DNA from: Candidatus Thorarchaeota archaeon
GTDB lineage: Archaea; Asgardarchaeota; Thorarchaeia; Thorarchaeales; Thorarchaeaceae
Direction of reading: 5' to 3'
DNA length: 64,000 bases
Assembly (NCBI GenBank): GCA_021498125.1
Contig: JAIZWL010000001.1
Span: 695,434-759,433, forward strand
Part shown: positions 34,000 to 43,073 of the stretch, piece after piece
Position numbering within the stretch: the stretch's first letter is position 1
How the letters are laid out: each line of letters opens with the position of its first letter
Made by a program: the position numbers and the translations under genes
Notes under the pieces: model-generated
What the model was told of the DNA's origin: nothing
Database searches by the model: none
What the model saw: the letters and a program-made list of their open reading frames with translations, nothing else

Positions 34000-35118
34000 C
34001 TATTCCGCCTCCTCTTGGTACGCCTGGTCTATCATCTCTACGATATCTCTGGTTTCGATTCCCGCGCTCAAGAACTGCTCTCTACATGATGGGCAACATG
34101 TTACTACAGGTGTGCCATCAAGACGCTCTTTGCTCCTTCGTACCTCGATGATTTTGTCGCTCAGGTCAGGGTCTGTCATTCTCACGAGACCTCCGCCTCC
34201 ACAACATGAGAGGTCCATCTCCCGGAAGTTGACACCGACCTTCTTCATGACGGATCGTGGTTCGGTCTTTACCTTGCTGATCCTGTGTAGTTCACATGGG
34301 TCATGGTACGCAAACTCTTCGCCACCACCCAACTTTGGAGGGTTCTTCAGCATTCTGTCAAAATACTGTGTATTGTGCAGGGCTTCGATCCCCTCAAGAT
34401 TATGATGTTCTCTTAACTGAATTAAGCATCCCGGGCAGCCAGTGATCACAGTCTTGACCTGTGCATCTTGCATGACTTCCCGATTGTGCGATCTGAGTAC
34501 TTCGGCGCCCTCATCATCGCCCATCAGATATAATGGGTGACCACAACAGAACTCCTCGGCACCCATCACAAGATAGTCCGTTCCTATCCGTTCTAGGTTA
34601 CGAAACAACGCCTTGACAACATCCATCTGACTTCCTCTAAAGGACATCAGGCAACCAAGGAATACCATGACCTCTGCTGTCTTCCCCGGCTGGTAGACTC
34701 TATCTTCGATATCTGGTATCTCATCGATCAGTTCGTCCATCCAGAAGACCGCCCTGTCTTCTTGGTCCAGTCCATAGATGTTCTTTGAGGCGGCAAGCGA
34801 TTTCCTGAGAGTCTGAAGATAGTCAAACTCTTGCGGGGCCGTCTTAAGAGCCTTGGCACGTTGTTCGTGGTAGATGTGTAGAAGGTCAACATCGGAGGAA
34901 CATACTTCCTCACAACGCCCACACATGGTACACTGGAACAATAATCTCCTAAACTCTTTGGCGAGTTCTTCGTCATCCTCGATCAGATCCCAGACCTGTA
35001 AGAGGTAGGTCTTTGCACGAGGTGTGAACTTTTCATCTTCTCGTGCAGTGAACAGGGGACAGTATTTGATGCAGGAACCGCACCTGACGCATTTATCAAA
35101 TGACATATGGGGCACCAT
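34000..35118 (-). CDS. Fe-S oxidoreductase with two CCG domains (GlpC/HdrD-like)
   Basis: A 372-residue protein. Two 4Fe-4S ferredoxin motifs open it: CVRCGSCIKYCP and CTMCGRCEEVC. Two cysteine-rich CCG-type domains follow, with CGHPL/CPGC in the first and DLSCCGGGG and CCPSC in the second. This is the architecture of HdrD, GlpC and glycolate oxidase iron-sulfur subunits, which pass electrons from a flavoprotein to another carrier. The gene precedes the FAD oxidase and is coupled to it. A TATA box at 35150-35158 on this strand supports the start at ATG 35118, though the Met five codons in (35106) is also possible. Confidence 0.9.
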   Translation of the reverse strand: MVPHMSFDKCVRCGSCIKYCPLFTAREDEKFTPRAKTYLLQVWDLIEDDEELAKEFRRLLFQCTMCGRCEEVCSSDVDLLHIYHEQRAKALKTAPQEFDYLQTLRKSLAASKNIYGLDQEDRAVFWMDELIDEIPDIEDRVYQPGKTAEVMVFLGCLMSFRGSQMDVVKALFRNLERIGTDYLVMGAEEFCCGHPLYLMGDDEGAEVLRSHNREVMQDAQVKTVITGCPGCLIQLREHHNLEGIEALHNTQYFDRMLKNPPKLGGGEEFAYHDPCELHRISKVKTEPRSVMKKVGVNFREMDLSCCGGGGLVRMTDPDLSDKIIEVRRSKERLDGTPVVTCCPSCREQFLSAGIETRDIVEMIDQAYQEEAE

Positions 35119-35289
35119 GTTATTTTGTAACTTGGAAATTCAATATGCAATATAAATAGGAATGTCGGTACGGTCGTTTTTTCTCTCTGTTGTGTGATCG
35201 TACTACTTCACTGCTCTTTTCGGCGCATATATATGAGATTTCATGGCGAGGAACTCGGGTCGCCTAACTGGCCCTAGGACTGGTTGACT
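35119..35289. promoter_or_regulatory. Divergent promoter region
   Basis: This gap carries a minus-strand TATA box (CTATTTATA, 35150-35158) for the Fe-S gene and a plus-strand ATATATAT at 35227-35234 about 55 bp before the M28-like start. No other structure was seen. Confidence 0.55.
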
Positions 35290-37263
35290 ATGAATCGACG
35301 CAAGGCTGCTTCAGTATTCCTCATTGTGGCAATCATATCTACCGCGACATTGGTTATTTTCCACGATGTTATCTTGCCTCCAGCTCCTCCGAAAGGGCCT
35401 ACTGAGGAAACGACAGAGATTGTGTATGACCCCTTCAATGATCTATCTTGGTGGGACATAGCCTCAGAGTTAGGTGATATTGGGGATATCATGACGCCCC
35501 TGCTGAAGTTCGCCACCATTGGGAATCGCTTTGACGAGACCGCTGGCTATTATTCTGCTGCACAATATGTTATGGGTTATTTCAACGGTCTTGGAATTGA
35601 TGCATCCTATTGGGGTAATCACGACTCTGTTGTGGCACATCAGCAAGGATATGGTACCGATAAACGTGCGATTGTGTTTGGTGCCCACTTAGATAGTGGC
35701 GAAACCGGTATTGGTATTGAACAAAACGCTGGTGGTGTGGCGGTTGTCATGGCCATTGGGACAATACTCAGTCACTATCGGCTTCCAATAGATGTCTATT
35801 ATTGCTTCTTTGCAGGGAACATGGTCTTTCTTGATGAGCAAAAAGTAGTACGAGCTATGTGGGGATCAAAAGAGATTTCAGCTCAACTGGCCGCAGATGA
35901 TGTTGATGTTATTGCATTTTACAATTTTGACGAACTTCTATTACGGGATCCTCTACAGCCAGAGAGCAGTCGTCTTCTTGCAGAGCACAATATAGAGTCG
36001 ACTTATGGGTATCATAAGACCACATACTTGGGCGACCTTCTGAACTCCTTCATGAAACAGGCAGGACTCAATATTATGTCTGTAGTCGAGAGTTCGACTA
36101 CGCAGACCGACCATACCTCCTTCTGGGCCAAAGGATTTCCTGCTATTAATGTTAAGAGTGGTCATCAACCCAATCCCGATTTTCCAGTTCCTGATACGCC
36201 CCATAGTAATGGATACAATATGACTCAGGCCCTGTATCTCGCTAAGGCTGCCGCGTCAGTCGCAGTCTTTCTTGGAATGCAAGGTAATGGTCAACCAACA
36301 CAGGAACTGATTAAGACCACGCTTCAGCCCGGAAACTCCACAGTTCATTATGCAGTTATGACCTCTGTTCAAAAGCCTGTGATCCATGGCACAGTGTCTA
36401 ATACTACGGTCTTGAAGATGGCGACCGTTTCAGGTTCTTCTCTACTAAAGACGAACCTTAATCCCGGCAATGTGTCCATTACCAGCGATACGGATGCTCC
36501 GCTCGGGATTATTCGCGTCACACTTACAAATCCGGGTTCTACTAATGTGACCCTTTCACTCTATCTGGAGTATGTACAGGATACCGATGGTGACTCTACC
36601 CCTGATAGTGAGCAATATTCCTGGCCTCCTCCCGATCCACCACTCGATTGGGATGGAGATGGTCTGTCGGATGTCGATGAACTCTCGAACCATACCGACC
36701 GTTTTTCAAAGGACACCGATCGAGACTCTATCTCTGACTATATCGAGATCATTAACGGAATGGATCCTCTGAGGGATGACACAGCTGAAGATCTGGATGG
36801 CGATGGACTGAATAACCTTCAGGAAATAAATATTGGCACTTCTCCCATCTCCAATGACACTGATTCGGACTCGCTTCCTGATGGATGGGAGGTTAAGTTC
36901 AAGACAAATCCACTTGTCAACGATGCTCTCGATGACCCAGATAATGATACACTAACTAATTTGGCCGAGTATCAGCATGGTTCTGATCCTTTATCTATCG
37001 ACGGTGATCATGATGGCCTTACCGATGTTGAGGAGGTTACACGAGGTATGAATCCACTCAATCCTGATACTGATGGTGATCAGCTCAATGATTTTCTGGA
37101 GGTTCGAAATCACATTGATCCCTTGAACCCGGACTTTGATCATGACTTTATCCCTGATGGAGTTGATCCCAACCCAAAGGTCAATCAAATCTTGATCATC
37201 TTGCTATTGTCGATAGTGCCAATATTTGTTGGTTCTGTTGTCATGTGGCGTAAGATTCGCTAA
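35290..37263 (+). CDS. Membrane-anchored M28-like protein with Ca-binding repeats
   Basis: A 657-residue protein. Residues about 7-27 form an N-terminal signal or anchor (FLIVAIISTATLVIFH). Residues about 55-330 match the M28 aminopeptidase fold: FGAHLDS, EQNAGGVA, NFDELL and TDHTSFWAKGFPAI. The Glu-Glu pair after the core strand is replaced by FFAGNM, and the Asp-Asn-x-Ser-Gly segment is altered, so catalysis is doubtful. Residues about 430-625 are thrombospondin-3/dockerin-type repeats (DTDGDSTPDSE, DWDGDGLSDVDE, DLDGDGLNNLQE and more) that should bind calcium. A C-terminal TM helix (ILIILLLSIVPIFVGSVVMW) ends in RKIR. It is probably an outward-facing surface protein. ATG 35290 is preferred to the TTG six bases upstream. 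Confidence 0.85.
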   Translation: MNRRKAASVFLIVAIISTATLVIFHDVILPPAPPKGPTEETTEIVYDPFNDLSWWDIASELGDIGDIMTPLLKFATIGNRFDETAGYYSAAQYVMGYFNGLGIDASYWGNHDSVVAHQQGYGTDKRAIVFGAHLDSGETGIGIEQNAGGVAVVMAIGTILSHYRLPIDVYYCFFAGNMVFLDEQKVVRAMWGSKEISAQLAADDVDVIAFYNFDELLLRDPLQPESSRLLAEHNIESTYGYHKTTYLGDLLNSFMKQAGLNIMSVVESSTTQTDHTSFWAKGFPAINVKSGHQPNPDFPVPDTPHSNGYNMTQALYLAKAAASVAVFLGMQGNGQPTQELIKTTLQPGNSTVHYAVMTSVQKPVIHGTVSNTTVLKMATVSGSSLLKTNLNPGNVSITSDTDAPLGIIRVTLTNPGSTNVTLSLYLEYVQDTDGDSTPDSEQYSWPPPDPPLDWDGDGLSDVDELSNHTDRFSKDTDRDSISDYIEIINGMDPLRDDTAEDLDGDGLNNLQEINIGTSPISNDTDSDSLPDGWEVKFKTNPLVNDALDDPDNDTLTNLAEYQHGSDPLSIDGDHDGLTDVEEVTRGMNPLNPDTDGDQLNDFLEVRNHIDPLNPDFDHDFIPDGVDPNPKVNQILIILLLSIVPIFVGSVVMWRKIR

Positions 37264-37320
37264 GCACATGTTATGATTCCCGCCTGTAAACGTCTGATTG
37301 CTGTTGTTTACTTCAATTCA

Positions 37321-37362
37321 AATTAAAAAGAAAAGGAGTATGTGGGGAGGTATTCCCCACAT
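37321..37362 (-). terminator. Hairpin plus T-run terminator of the malic enzyme gene
   Basis: ATGTGGGGA and TCCCCACAT (37340-37362) form a perfect 9-bp stem with a 5-base loop. Read on the minus strand the hairpin is followed by ACTCCTTTTCTTTTTAATTT, a clear T-rich tail. Confidence 0.75.
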
Positions 37363-37375
37363 GGTCTTACTTTGT

Positions 37376-38734
37376 CTAGATTGGAGCCTTGGGAATGTAA
37401 CCCTTTTCGTACAGCATCTCTGAGGCCGCACGCGCAACGCGGATCACATCTTCAGCATGCTTGTACAGGTCTTTTTCTTCCCACTCTCTCTTTGCAATTC
37501 CCTGTTCAATGGCCTTCATACCCACAGCAGTTGCCTCTGCTGGATAGAGTTCCCATTGGTCCATTGTTGGAATGACCTTCTTGTCACTGGCGCTCTTTGC
37601 ACCAAGATTTGCAAGAGCCTGAGCAGCAGCAATGCACATCTCATCAGTGATTGTTGATGCTTGGACATCAAGTGTACCTCTGAAGATTCCTGGGAATCCT
37701 AGAGAATTGTTGATCTGGTTATCAAAGTCACTTCGACCTGTACCGACAATACGAGCTCCGGCATCAATGGCGTCCCATGGCCAGATCTCAGGAAGCGGAT
37801 TGGCACATGCATAGACGATTGCATCCTGTGCCATCTTTGAGATCCATTCCTTCTTGATGGTCCCCGGAACTGGAGTCGAAGCTGAAATGAGTACATCAGC
37901 ACCCTCGATGACCTCTCCCATCCCACCTGTATGCCTCTCGGGATTGGTCTTCTGGGCCAGATCGTACTTGAAGGTATCATGGTCCTTGCCTGCAACGATG
38001 TCTTCACGATCTGCGTAGATTGCGCCCTTTCTGTCAACCATGACGATGTTCTTTGGATCGACACCTGCTGCAATGAGAAGGTATGCGGTTCGTGTGTTTG
38101 CTGCACCGACACCCAGCATTGCAACCTTGATGTTCTCGATATCTTTCTTGACGACATTCAGTCCACCTAAAACACCAGCAAGGACGACTGTTGCCGTTCC
38201 TTGGGCGTCATCGTGCCAGACTGGAATCTTGACTTCAGGATCCTTTCGGAGTTCTTCGAGGACTCGATAACATTTGGGTTTTGAGATGTCTTCGAGGTTG
38301 ATGCCTCCAAATGTGGGTTGGATAAGCTTGACAGTCTCAATGATCTTGTCTGGATCTTTTGTGTCAAGACAAATGGGCCATGCATCCACTCCTCCAAGGT
38401 ACTTGAATAATATTGCCTTGCCCTCCATGACCGGACCTGCACCATATGGCCCGATGTCTCCAAGCCCCAGCACTCGTGTGCCATCGCTCACGACAGCTAC
38501 CATATTGCCCTTATTCGTCATCTCGTATGCTTGTTTCTCATCATCTTTAATCGCAAGACACGCCTTGGCAACACCGGGTGTGTACCAGATCGCAAAATCA
38601 GAGAAACTTCGCACTGGAACCTTACCGATGCTCTGGATCTTACCCTTGTAGAATGGGTGCAGAACCATAGCATCTTTTCCTGGCTTTTCAGCCTTTTTTT
38701 TCAATTCTTCAGCAGTTAATTTTTCTTCGGGCAT
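37376..38734 (-). CDS. maeB: NAD(P)-dependent malic enzyme
   Basis: A 452-residue malic enzyme that converts malate to pyruvate, CO2 and NAD(P)H, linking the C4 acids to pyruvate. It has the short MaeB-like form without a phosphotransacetylase domain. Visible family stretches are AIWYTPGVAKACLAI, DGTRVLGLGDIGPYG, INLEDISKPKCYRV, PVWHDDAQGTATVVL and the Rossmann-fold MLGVGAANTRTAYLL. Start ATG 38734 (MPEEKLTAEEL) is preferred to the TTG six bases upstream. A clear hairpin terminator follows. Cofactor preference cannot be decided by eye. Confidence 0.93.
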   Translation of the reverse strand: MPEEKLTAEELKKKAEKPGKDAMVLHPFYKGKIQSIGKVPVRSFSDFAIWYTPGVAKACLAIKDDEKQAYEMTNKGNMVAVVSDGTRVLGLGDIGPYGAGPVMEGKAILFKYLGGVDAWPICLDTKDPDKIIETVKLIQPTFGGINLEDISKPKCYRVLEELRKDPEVKIPVWHDDAQGTATVVLAGVLGGLNVVKKDIENIKVAMLGVGAANTRTAYLLIAAGVDPKNIVMVDRKGAIYADREDIVAGKDHDTFKYDLAQKTNPERHTGGMGEVIEGADVLISASTPVPGTIKKEWISKMAQDAIVYACANPLPEIWPWDAIDAGARIVGTGRSDFDNQINNSLGFPGIFRGTLDVQASTITDEMCIAAAQALANLGAKSASDKKVIPTMDQWELYPAEATAVGMKAIEQGIAKREWEEKDLYKHAEDVIRVARAASEMLYEKGYIPKAPI

Positions 38735-38853
38735 AGTCAATGCCTCTCTACAGTACTAGGACAGAGCACTCCACCTCTGTCTTGCATTGTTATCCCCGTC
38801 CATAGCACGATTAAAATCTATGCCTGCCACTAATTAAAAGCGAGTTGAATAAA

Positions 38854-39591
38854 ATGACTACACTCTCCGTTCACGATTTTTTTAAAATGACAAAGTACGT
38901 TCGGGGTTCCCTCCCACATCATACGCTTGATTGGTCAAGTCGTCCTGAGACCTACAAGGTATATCCATCAGCTGAGCGTGTTACTCTCCCGTCCCCGGTC
39001 ACGAATGATGGTGACGGGATTTGGAGTACGATTCAACGTCGTCGAAGTGTAAGAGCTTTTACTGAAGACGCTCTCTCACTCAATGAACTCTCGCAACTTC
39101 TTTGGGCAACACAAGGCATCACTGCTGAACTACATGATTATCAATTGCGATCAGCCCCCTCGGCTGGAGCCCTCTATCCTATCGAAACCTACCTTGTTGT
39201 AAACCGTGTGAATGGGATGCCTTCTGGTCTCTACCATTATGCAGTTCGGACACACGAGTTGGAGACCTTAAATCTCGGCGACTTCGCATCTGAGGCAAGT
39301 TCTGGATGTCTTGATCAGCAAATGGCCCAGAAGGCGCCAGTGGTCTTTCTATGGAGTGCAGTCTTTAATCGATCCGCTTGGAAATATCTTGCTCGTGCAT
39401 TTCGCTATGTTCTTCTTGGTGCCGCTCATATTGCCCACGCACTAGCACTTGCGTCAGTTGCACTTGGACTCGGTTCCTGTCAGATCGGTGCATTTTATGA
39501 TGATGAGATGAACGCATTGCTTGATCTTGATGGTGTTGAGGAGAGTGTGATATACGTCAGCGTCGTTGGTCGTCCTCGTAGGATGAGATGA
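38854..39591 (+). CDS. SagB-type nitroreductase-like FMN protein
   Basis: A 245-residue protein of the SagB/ThcOx branch of the nitroreductase fold. It shows IQRRRSVRAFTEDALSL (FMN phosphate contact), APSAGALYPIETYLVVNR and ALGLGSCQIGAFYDDE. Family members use FMN to oxidise thiazolines in peptides or to reduce various compounds. No cyclodehydratase (YcaO) or precursor peptide is near, so a RiPP role is not supported here. ATG 38854 is chosen over the in-frame TTG at 38845. It diverges from the malic enzyme gene. Confidence 0.85.
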   Translation: MTTLSVHDFFKMTKYVRGSLPHHTLDWSSRPETYKVYPSAERVTLPSPVTNDGDGIWSTIQRRRSVRAFTEDALSLNELSQLLWATQGITAELHDYQLRSAPSAGALYPIETYLVVNRVNGMPSGLYHYAVRTHELETLNLGDFASEASSGCLDQQMAQKAPVVFLWSAVFNRSAWKYLARAFRYVLLGAAHIAHALALASVALGLGSCQIGAFYDDEMNALLDLDGVEESVIYVSVVGRPRRMR

Positions 39592-39660
39592 CCTACACCT
39601 CTATTTTGGTAAGCCTTAAAGCATGACGCATTTACATTTGCAAAAGGATGGGCCTCTAAT

Positions 39661-40686
39661 ATGAGCGAAGCACGAGTGGAACCTCATACTCTTACACCAT
39701 TGATAATTGCGCTTGTCATGGGCATGGCTCTGACAGTACTGGGTGGATATTATATTACTCTGACCTATCCACCGACTGGCTTTTCCGACCTGATGCACGA
39801 TCTCTTATTTTATCTCTTTATTCCAACTCTTGCGAGTCTGGTCGGCTATCTATTAGGTTGGGGTATGAAAAAGCGTGCGGTCACCTATGTTGCCCCTGAC
39901 TGGAAGTTTGAGTCCGTTGAATTATCAATTGACGAGTGTGAGCATCTCTATCATCACTACCCGAAGAGATATCCGAGTCTTATTGCCGTTAGCAATATTT
40001 TATATTATACGATCCCTCCATTTCTCATCATATTCTCGCTTGCGTTTCCTCTATATCTTACTGAATATGGATCGTCATATCTCTGGATTCTTCCACATGT
40101 ATTTGCTCCAGCCCTTGGACTGATCTTTTTGGTTTCATTAATCGGTTCGTATCGTGCAACGTCAAATGTTGCCTCTGCTGATTTTACAGTCCCGCTTTTT
40201 AGAGAGATACTCTGGCTAGCACGCGAGCAGGGTAAGGTGCCAGGTGTCGAGCGTGTGTCAATATATGTTGACCGAGCAATGTTTGACCAATACGAGATAT
40301 TCACTCAGCCGCGTGTCATCATTCGAGTTGAGGGTCTCGGTGAGTCGGCGATGATCAAGTCTCTCACCACCGATAATGGCTCGATCACACGGGTCCTCAT
40401 GTGGGTGCAGCCCCCTGATGGGTCTAATGAGATTCTCTGGTCGTGGGAGGCGCGTGACCGAGAATTTTGGAAGCAGAGCGAACCTGGAGGTTTTGGATAT
40501 TATGTTCGACGGCCGATTCCTTCACTGTTCAAAGAGATCGGTGTCAAGGATGTCAAGCTCGTCACAGAGAATGCAATAGCCATCACTATTATTGAATGGT
40601 TGAAACTGACAGGCGACAATCCGGAACTGAGAAAGGTCCTTGGATCATTGGGCGTGCCGCCAGAAGAGATCGATTCGCGGCTCTGA
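39661..40686 (+). CDS. Four-TM membrane protein, paralogue 1 of a tandem trio
   Basis: A 341-residue protein: two TM helices (about 12-32 and 45-66), a cytoplasmic stretch of about 50 residues (ESVELSIDECEHLYHHYP), two more TM helices (about 108-160), then a cytosolic domain of about 170 residues. The cytosolic domain carries VSIYVDRAMFDQYEIFTQP and RVIIRVEGLGESAMIKSL and ends in a helix (LGVPPEEIDSRL). It is the first of three consecutive genes with the same layout. No catalytic motif is visible. A sensor, scaffold or membrane-organising role is possible but unproven. Confidence 0.75.
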   Translation: MSEARVEPHTLTPLIIALVMGMALTVLGGYYITLTYPPTGFSDLMHDLLFYLFIPTLASLVGYLLGWGMKKRAVTYVAPDWKFESVELSIDECEHLYHHYPKRYPSLIAVSNILYYTIPPFLIIFSLAFPLYLTEYGSSYLWILPHVFAPALGLIFLVSLIGSYRATSNVASADFTVPLFREILWLAREQGKVPGVERVSIYVDRAMFDQYEIFTQPRVIIRVEGLGESAMIKSLTTDNGSITRVLMWVQPPDGSNEILWSWEARDREFWKQSEPGGFGYYVRRPIPSLFKEIGVKDVKLVTENAIAITIIEWLKLTGDNPELRKVLGSLGVPPEEIDSRL

Positions 40687-40718
40687 ACGGACCACCTAAG
40701 ACAAGGTGATGCTATCTC

Positions 40719-41657
40719 ATGGAAGAGGAACCTATTGTCTTTCGTTCTCCATTGAAGTTCAATGTCTATCTTGTGGTAGTCACAATCGTCTGTGCTGTGG
40801 TCTTTGTTGATGCAGCACGGTTCACACTGGTCACAATCAGTACGGATCCTTTTGCATGGCTCCTTTTGTCCTCGTTCTCTTTTCTGGTCATGGTGTTTGT
40901 TGATTTCCCCGCAGTCTGGAAAATGCGCAAGCTCCTCTCGTATTCAGAGCCTCTCTGGGACATGCGGACTCGTGAATTGGCTCCAAGCGAGTATGCTCAC
41001 ATCGTACGTGAATATAGACGGCAATACGTGCATATAGTCACTCATGTAAATATATTCTATCTTTTTTCACTGGTGATCTTGGGCATGATGACTGTGATGT
41101 TACCCATATTGCTTCTGGCCCTGTCGCCTCTATTCATGCAATATGCGCCGTATCTCTACGGAATTCTTCTGATACTATTCGCTCTTACAATGTCTCGCTT
41201 TCTCTATGGGATCATTCCCACTGCTGCGTCTGAGAGCTTTTCGATCAAACCCCTCGGTTCTATCAAGAGAGGCCTTGATCTTCTGTCACGATGCGCGGGG
41301 ATTTCTTGGTGGGGAGTTCGAGTCAAGATTGGTGAGAGCCAAGGCCTCTATGTCCTCAAGGATGCAATACCTGTTGGCCGCGTTAGTGGTCTTGAGAGCG
41401 ATGCTGCTATCCTTGTTCATATGGAGAAAAGACAGCCTGTTTCGATCGAGGCGGAACGAGATTGGCAAGACGAGCATCTCGTAGTCCCAATTACTACAGA
41501 TCCTGATGACGCATTGTATCAGCTCGTACTTCAGTTACTTCAATCATTTGTGCAGACGACGGGTGATTTTGATACAGTGGCCGAGGTGCTATATGATCTT
41601 GGAGTCAAATCAGGCGATGAGCTTATCTCAGGAAAAATTCCTCACAAAAATAGTTAG
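40719..41657 (+). CDS. Four-TM membrane protein, paralogue 2 of a tandem trio
   Basis: A 312-residue protein with the same layout as its two neighbours: TM pair (about 16-65), short cytoplasmic helical part (TRELAPSEYAHIVREYRRQY), TM pair (about 106-155), and a cytosolic domain. That domain shows WWGVRVKIGESQGLYVLKDA and IPVGRVSGLESDAAILVH, which line up with VEVTINESHGNLVIMDA and EPKLNLEGFPDEVQLKL of the next protein. AGGTGAT at 40704-40710 supports ATG 40719. It lies 32 bp behind paralogue 1 and 3 bp before paralogue 3. Confidence 0.75.
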   Translation: MEEEPIVFRSPLKFNVYLVVVTIVCAVVFVDAARFTLVTISTDPFAWLLLSSFSFLVMVFVDFPAVWKMRKLLSYSEPLWDMRTRELAPSEYAHIVREYRRQYVHIVTHVNIFYLFSLVILGMMTVMLPILLLALSPLFMQYAPYLYGILLILFALTMSRFLYGIIPTAASESFSIKPLGSIKRGLDLLSRCAGISWWGVRVKIGESQGLYVLKDAIPVGRVSGLESDAAILVHMEKRQPVSIEAERDWQDEHLVVPITTDPDDALYQLVLQLLQSFVQTTGDFDTVAEVLYDLGVKSGDELISGKIPHKNS

Positions 41658-41660
41658 TAG

Positions 41661-42623
41661 GTGAATACATTGAGCAATGACACACTTGTTAATACAGCAA
41701 AGCAGCGTCTTATGGTCACAGCCTATTTTTTGTTCATGGTTGGCAACATTATGTTTCTTATGCTGACGCTGTTTAATTATATTTATGTGCCATTTTTGAT
41801 GGTGCTCCTACTTGTGTATTGTGCCGTCACATTTGGATCGTTTCTTTTTGGTGTTGCCGCAAAACGTGGTATTGATGTCAAAAAGTTGAGTCCGATTACA
41901 AAAAAGGTCACAGTTTCATCCGACAAATATGATGAGATGGTTGTGAAGCACAACGACGCATACGGTCATCTCTATTCAAAAACTGGGTCGGGTTGTCAGT
42001 GCATTTTACTCTTTTTCATACCTTTTTTCATATTATTTGCCAATTTTTATTTTATCGAGTTTCCAATTTTTGGTGAGCAATTTGACCTCTTCTACGCTAA
42101 TACTATTCTACTGATTATTATATCCGTGGCAACTTACACAACTGGTTTTGATGCAGTCCAAGCGGATCCAAACATTGAGATTAAAAAGGCTCCTCAGGGA
42201 GAGATATTCGAGTATGCAGATGCTCTTTCATCAGTTGATGGGATCCGTCCAGAGGTTGAGGTCACCATAAATGAGAGTCATGGAAATCTTGTAATTATGG
42301 ATGCGGAGCCAAAATTGAATCTTGAAGGGTTTCCAGATGAAGTACAACTGAAGCTGCAGGCTTCCGATTCTGGTTTTCTCTATCCGTACATTGTTGCAAC
42401 CTATTACAAAGGCCCTCATGTGGACGAGCATAAAGAACGGGTGAAAATTGGAGCAAGATACCCTGTTCTTCTTGAATACCAGATGGATGGTGAGGTCACG
42501 GTCTTAATCGGACGCTTTGATATCCCAAAGAGATCATCTAGTGTTCCTAACATCTCAATAGATGATTTCAGGTTACTTGCAAATGAGATCATCGACCGGT
42601 TGAGAGGAATGGTTTCATCATAG
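41661..42623 (+). CDS. Four-TM membrane protein, paralogue 3 of a tandem trio
   Basis: A 320-residue protein beginning with GTG at 41661, three bases after paralogue 2 stops, so translation is probably coupled. Layout: TM pair (about 16-65), cytoplasmic part (KVTVSSDKYDEMVVKHNDAY), TM pair (about 110-165) and a cytosolic beta-rich domain containing RPEVEVTINESHGNLVIMDA. A GSGCQC motif sits at the edge of TM3. The base composition here is more AT-rich than in paralogues 1 and 2. Confidence 0.72.
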   Translation: MNTLSNDTLVNTAKQRLMVTAYFLFMVGNIMFLMLTLFNYIYVPFLMVLLLVYCAVTFGSFLFGVAAKRGIDVKKLSPITKKVTVSSDKYDEMVVKHNDAYGHLYSKTGSGCQCILLFFIPFFILFANFYFIEFPIFGEQFDLFYANTILLIIISVATYTTGFDAVQADPNIEIKKAPQGEIFEYADALSSVDGIRPEVEVTINESHGNLVIMDAEPKLNLEGFPDEVQLKLQASDSGFLYPYIVATYYKGPHVDEHKERVKIGARYPVLLEYQMDGEVTVLIGRFDIPKRSSSVPNISIDDFRLLANEIIDRLRGMVSS

Positions 42624-42684
42624 GCAACCTTAATTAAACGGTTGAATGACTCTACTGCTGACAGAAACTATGGACTGAGGAACA

Positions 42685-42990
42685 ATGTCGAATTGGACAA
42701 ACAAATGGGTCTTGATGTTACTTGCAGGTCTTATTATCCAGGTCATTGTGTATCCTACTGTATGGATTCTACAGCTCTTTAATCATGCATATTTCCCCGA
42801 AGTGTTTCTGATCAGTATATTCTCCATTGTTGTTCAGATTATTGGCTTCGGAATTATTATGATGAAGACGAAGGACATGGATCCTGCAATTTATGGGCAG
42901 GGCCGACCTTTTCAACACAAGCTTCGTGAAGAAGATGAAACGGTGGCTACTCGTAAGCCTACATACGCTGAAACCCAAAAGACCGAATAA
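42685..42990 (+). CDS. Small two-TM membrane protein
   Basis: A 101-residue protein with two TM helices (about 8-29 and 38-61) and a polar C-terminal tail (KTKDMDPAIYGQGRPFQHKL). It follows the membrane-protein trio by 61 bp on the same strand and is closed by a strong hairpin terminator, so it may be the last gene of that operon. GAGGAA lies before the ATG. Function unknown. Confidence 0.7.
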   Translation: MSNWTNKWVLMLLAGLIIQVIVYPTVWILQLFNHAYFPEVFLISIFSIVVQIIGFGIIMMKTKDMDPAIYGQGRPFQHKLREEDETVATRKPTYAETQKTE

Positions 42991-43016
42991 TCGCGGTCAT
43001 GAAAATTAAGGAGAAC

Positions 43017-43032
43017 GGGGGCCTGAGCCCCC
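43017..43032. terminator. Hairpin terminator between convergent genes
   Basis: GGGGGC-CTGA-GCCCCC is a perfect 6-bp stem with a tetraloop. ATTTTATCTCTCTACTTTT follows on the plus strand, and a weaker T-rich stretch follows on the minus strand. Confidence 0.75.
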
Positions 43033-43073
43033 ATTTTATCTCTCTACTTTTATCTACTTACTACCTACTCTTG

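Noticed and set aside
38854-39591. Thiazole/oxazole RiPP cluster around the SagB-type protein
   Set aside because: No YcaO cyclodehydratase, precursor or export gene is near.
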